Source: Triops longicaudatus (lineage: Eukaryota; Arthropoda; Branchiopoda; Notostraca; Triopsidae). Taken from it: a stretch of DNA of 64,000 bases. Location of the stretch: positions 62,001 through 126,000 of the forward strand of contig JAGQDJ010000020.1 of NCBI GenBank assembly GCA_022885665.1, in the 5' to 3' direction. Position numbers and translations under genes: made by a program. Of the stretch, positions 62,385-64,000 are shown piece after piece; the first letter of the stretch is position 1; the number at the start of each line of letters is the position of its first letter. Below the pieces are notes generated by a model. It did no database searches. It was not told the origin of the DNA and worked only from the letters and a program-made list of their open reading frames with translations.

Positions 62385-64000
62385 TTATCCAAAAACGCGT
62401 TCGCCTATCCAAGGTCGTAAGTCTATACGCGGAATTGCGTCACTGTTGCAAGGAACGCGTTTATTGAAACCACGAGCGGTACGGAATGCCAGGGGCTGGA
62501 TACTGTCAATACTGCCGTCGTTGTTGTCGCAAATTACGCGAGCTAAGCTGGCTTTGCGTAATTGTGCAAGTTGGTCTACAAATATGCCAAAATAGCGTTA
62601 AAATAGGTCTAGTTTGCGTGGTAATAGACTAAATACCTGGCGTAAACGAATGGGGCTGATTGCCCAAATCGTAGAAGAAACGATCAGCTTTTTTAATTCG
62701 CGCAAACTGGTCGCCGATGATGCAAGTAAAGGTAGGACCGACGAGGGCGCCAGCTACTGGCTTTTCTGCCAAGCCTCCGATGAATAGGTCGATATCGTCC
62801 ACGTCTAGGTACACTCTCTTTAAAGCGGGAATCATTTTCACGTCGATATGGTCCCCAAGTTGCTCGAAATTGCGCACACGGCCCAAACCGCACACTTCGC
62901 GGTACGCGTTATAGCCGGGCAAACCGTGGTCGCGACCGCGTTGGATGTTGAGTGACACCAGGTCGAAACCTAAAGGGCTCCCTCCTCTAAATAGCTTACT
63001 CGTTACCTGAGAAAATAATAATAATTAGAAACGATGCTTATGGCGTTAAGAGCACATACTTCGCTGGTTACGGAGAAATCAAAGTTTTGCGACTCTTGGT
63101 CTAGTAATCCGCGTGTTGCTGCGTCAATCCAGCCCGGGCTGCGCACTACAGTGGGGTCATTCATATTAGAGCTGACGGTAAAGCTGCGGTCGCTCTTGTG
63201 CAGATTGGTGAACAATCTATAGAAATGTTAAGTTTTTACTGAGGATCAGTATGCAGAAATGCGCAAAACTGCGCAAATAAGTATAAGAAATGCTAATTTT
63301 CTGTTAAAAAAGAGTTCACCTTAGTTATTACTGAAGAACATTTAGTCTTTTACGTGTTTTAAGTCTTAGAAATTCGTAGTTACGAGTAAGAATCACTGCG
63401 AAGAAATGCGTAATTTCGCTCAAAAGTAAAATCAATGTTAGCTTTTAGTGTAAAAAAATGATTAGTTTTATGAATGTTTTTAGTTTTTCGGCTATCTTTA
63501 GTTTTCATTCAGGATCAGTACGCAGCAATGCGTAAAAAGGAAAAGGTTGCAAGTACCTAATAATTCCTTGAATCATGGAATGCCCCATACGGAAAGCTGC
63601 TGTCGCGAATTCGATATTAACACTAGGGTTTATGGAAGGATCGTAACCTTGGAAGTAATCGTGACGTGAAGGCGCAATACCGTAAGTGCGCAAATAAGAT
63701 CGACCTGTAGAAGCAAAATCAAATGTGACCAAATCGTTCGAAAATACTCAATTTCATTGTTACCTAGAACAATTGGAAGCCATTCGTTGAAAGTAATATG
63801 TTGCAGTTGCGCAATAACGACTCTACGCGTTTCTTGATAGAGAATTTCGTCACTCCACTGCGGGTTCAATCGCGCAAGCTCGTCAGCAATGCGATTATGC
63901 TCGCGCAGCCAAAGAGTGTGCATCAAAGTGAGTTGAACTTGCTCGTTGACGCGCGTATCACCAGCTTCGAAACAAGTTTCGCGCAAACAGTTGTCACCAC
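62385..64000 (-). CDS. Animal heme peroxidase, C-terminal part
   Basis: Five exons on the minus strand: beyond the window edge to 63764, then 63704-63557, 63216-63060, 63006-62637 and 62575-62385. Phases agree throughout and the gene ends with IGERVFG and TAA. The visible 360 or so residues have the animal heme peroxidase order: MHTLWLREHNRIADEL, a block ending ITFNEWLPIVLG, the proximal haem ligand in FRMGHSMIQG, SLNIQRGRDHGLPGYN and a C-terminal CNSDAIPRIDLRPW. Related proteins include peroxinectin, thyroid-type and chorion peroxidases; the subfamily cannot be fixed without the N-terminal half. The distal histidine and any signal peptide lie outside the window. Members are usually secreted or membrane-bound and oxidise halides or phenols with hydrogen peroxide. 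No breaks were seen. Confidence 0.93.

Noticed and set aside
1..64000. CRISPR arrays, bacterial operons or integrated viral genes
   Set aside because: No regular direct repeats with spacers, no prokaryotic gene layout and no viral protein motifs were seen; the sequence is eukaryotic throughout.

Overview
The window is nuclear DNA from an animal, almost certainly an invertebrate. Nearly every protein gene is split by GT-AG introns, mostly 50 to 1,000 bp, and intergenic DNA is AT-rich. The gene set is metazoan: midnolin, a PSTAIRE CDK2, two subunits of the NSL histone acetyltransferase complex, a coronin-2 type protein, an animal heme peroxidase and secreted cathepsin L. The lineage cannot be fixed from the sequence alone. 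All gene models were built by hand from splice sites, reading phase and recalled family resemblance; no search was run.

Layout. 1-8.3 kb: the 5' end of a midnolin gene (minus strand), with two coding exons separated by a 3.7 kb intron that holds several MITE-like elements. 10.2-14.4 kb: a complete 12-exon ABCD3-type peroxisomal half transporter (minus). 15.46-15.58 kb: a single intact-looking 5S rRNA gene (minus). 15.7-17.8 kb: a decayed hAT transposon carrying a second, nested hAT-type element with a perfect 8-bp target duplication. 18-25 kb: a dense block with a C2H2 zinc-finger gene whose last finger is out of frame, LSM8, ZNF277, an unknown protein with two hydrophobic segments, and TFIIA gamma. 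25.8-40.4 kb: KANSL1 (minus), CDK2 (plus) and KANSL2 (minus), so two NSL-complex scaffold genes flank a cell-cycle kinase. 41.3-44.8 kb: a C19orf12-like protein and a secreted cathepsin L whose catalytic cysteine lies in a 23-nt micro-exon. 44.8-53.9 kb: a gene-poor stretch containing a pogo-like MITE and about 0.9 kb of degenerate repeats of the same terminal sequence. 53.9-61.9 kb: coronin-2. 62.4-64 kb: the 3' half of an animal heme peroxidase gene (minus), cut by the window edge.

The middle of the window is rich in nuclear gene-expression genes (zinc fingers, LSM8, TFIIA gamma, KANSL1, KANSL2, CDK2). Several are in tight divergent or convergent pairs, for example ZNF277 and the small hydrophobic protein with 136 bp between start codons, LSM8 and ZNF277 with 132 bp between stops, and CDK2 and KANSL2 with 178 bp between stops. 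I found no clearly new multi-gene system. The most interesting signals are the NSL gene pair, the pogo-derived repeat field, the nested hAT insertion, the micro-exon and a few unassigned small coding candidates.
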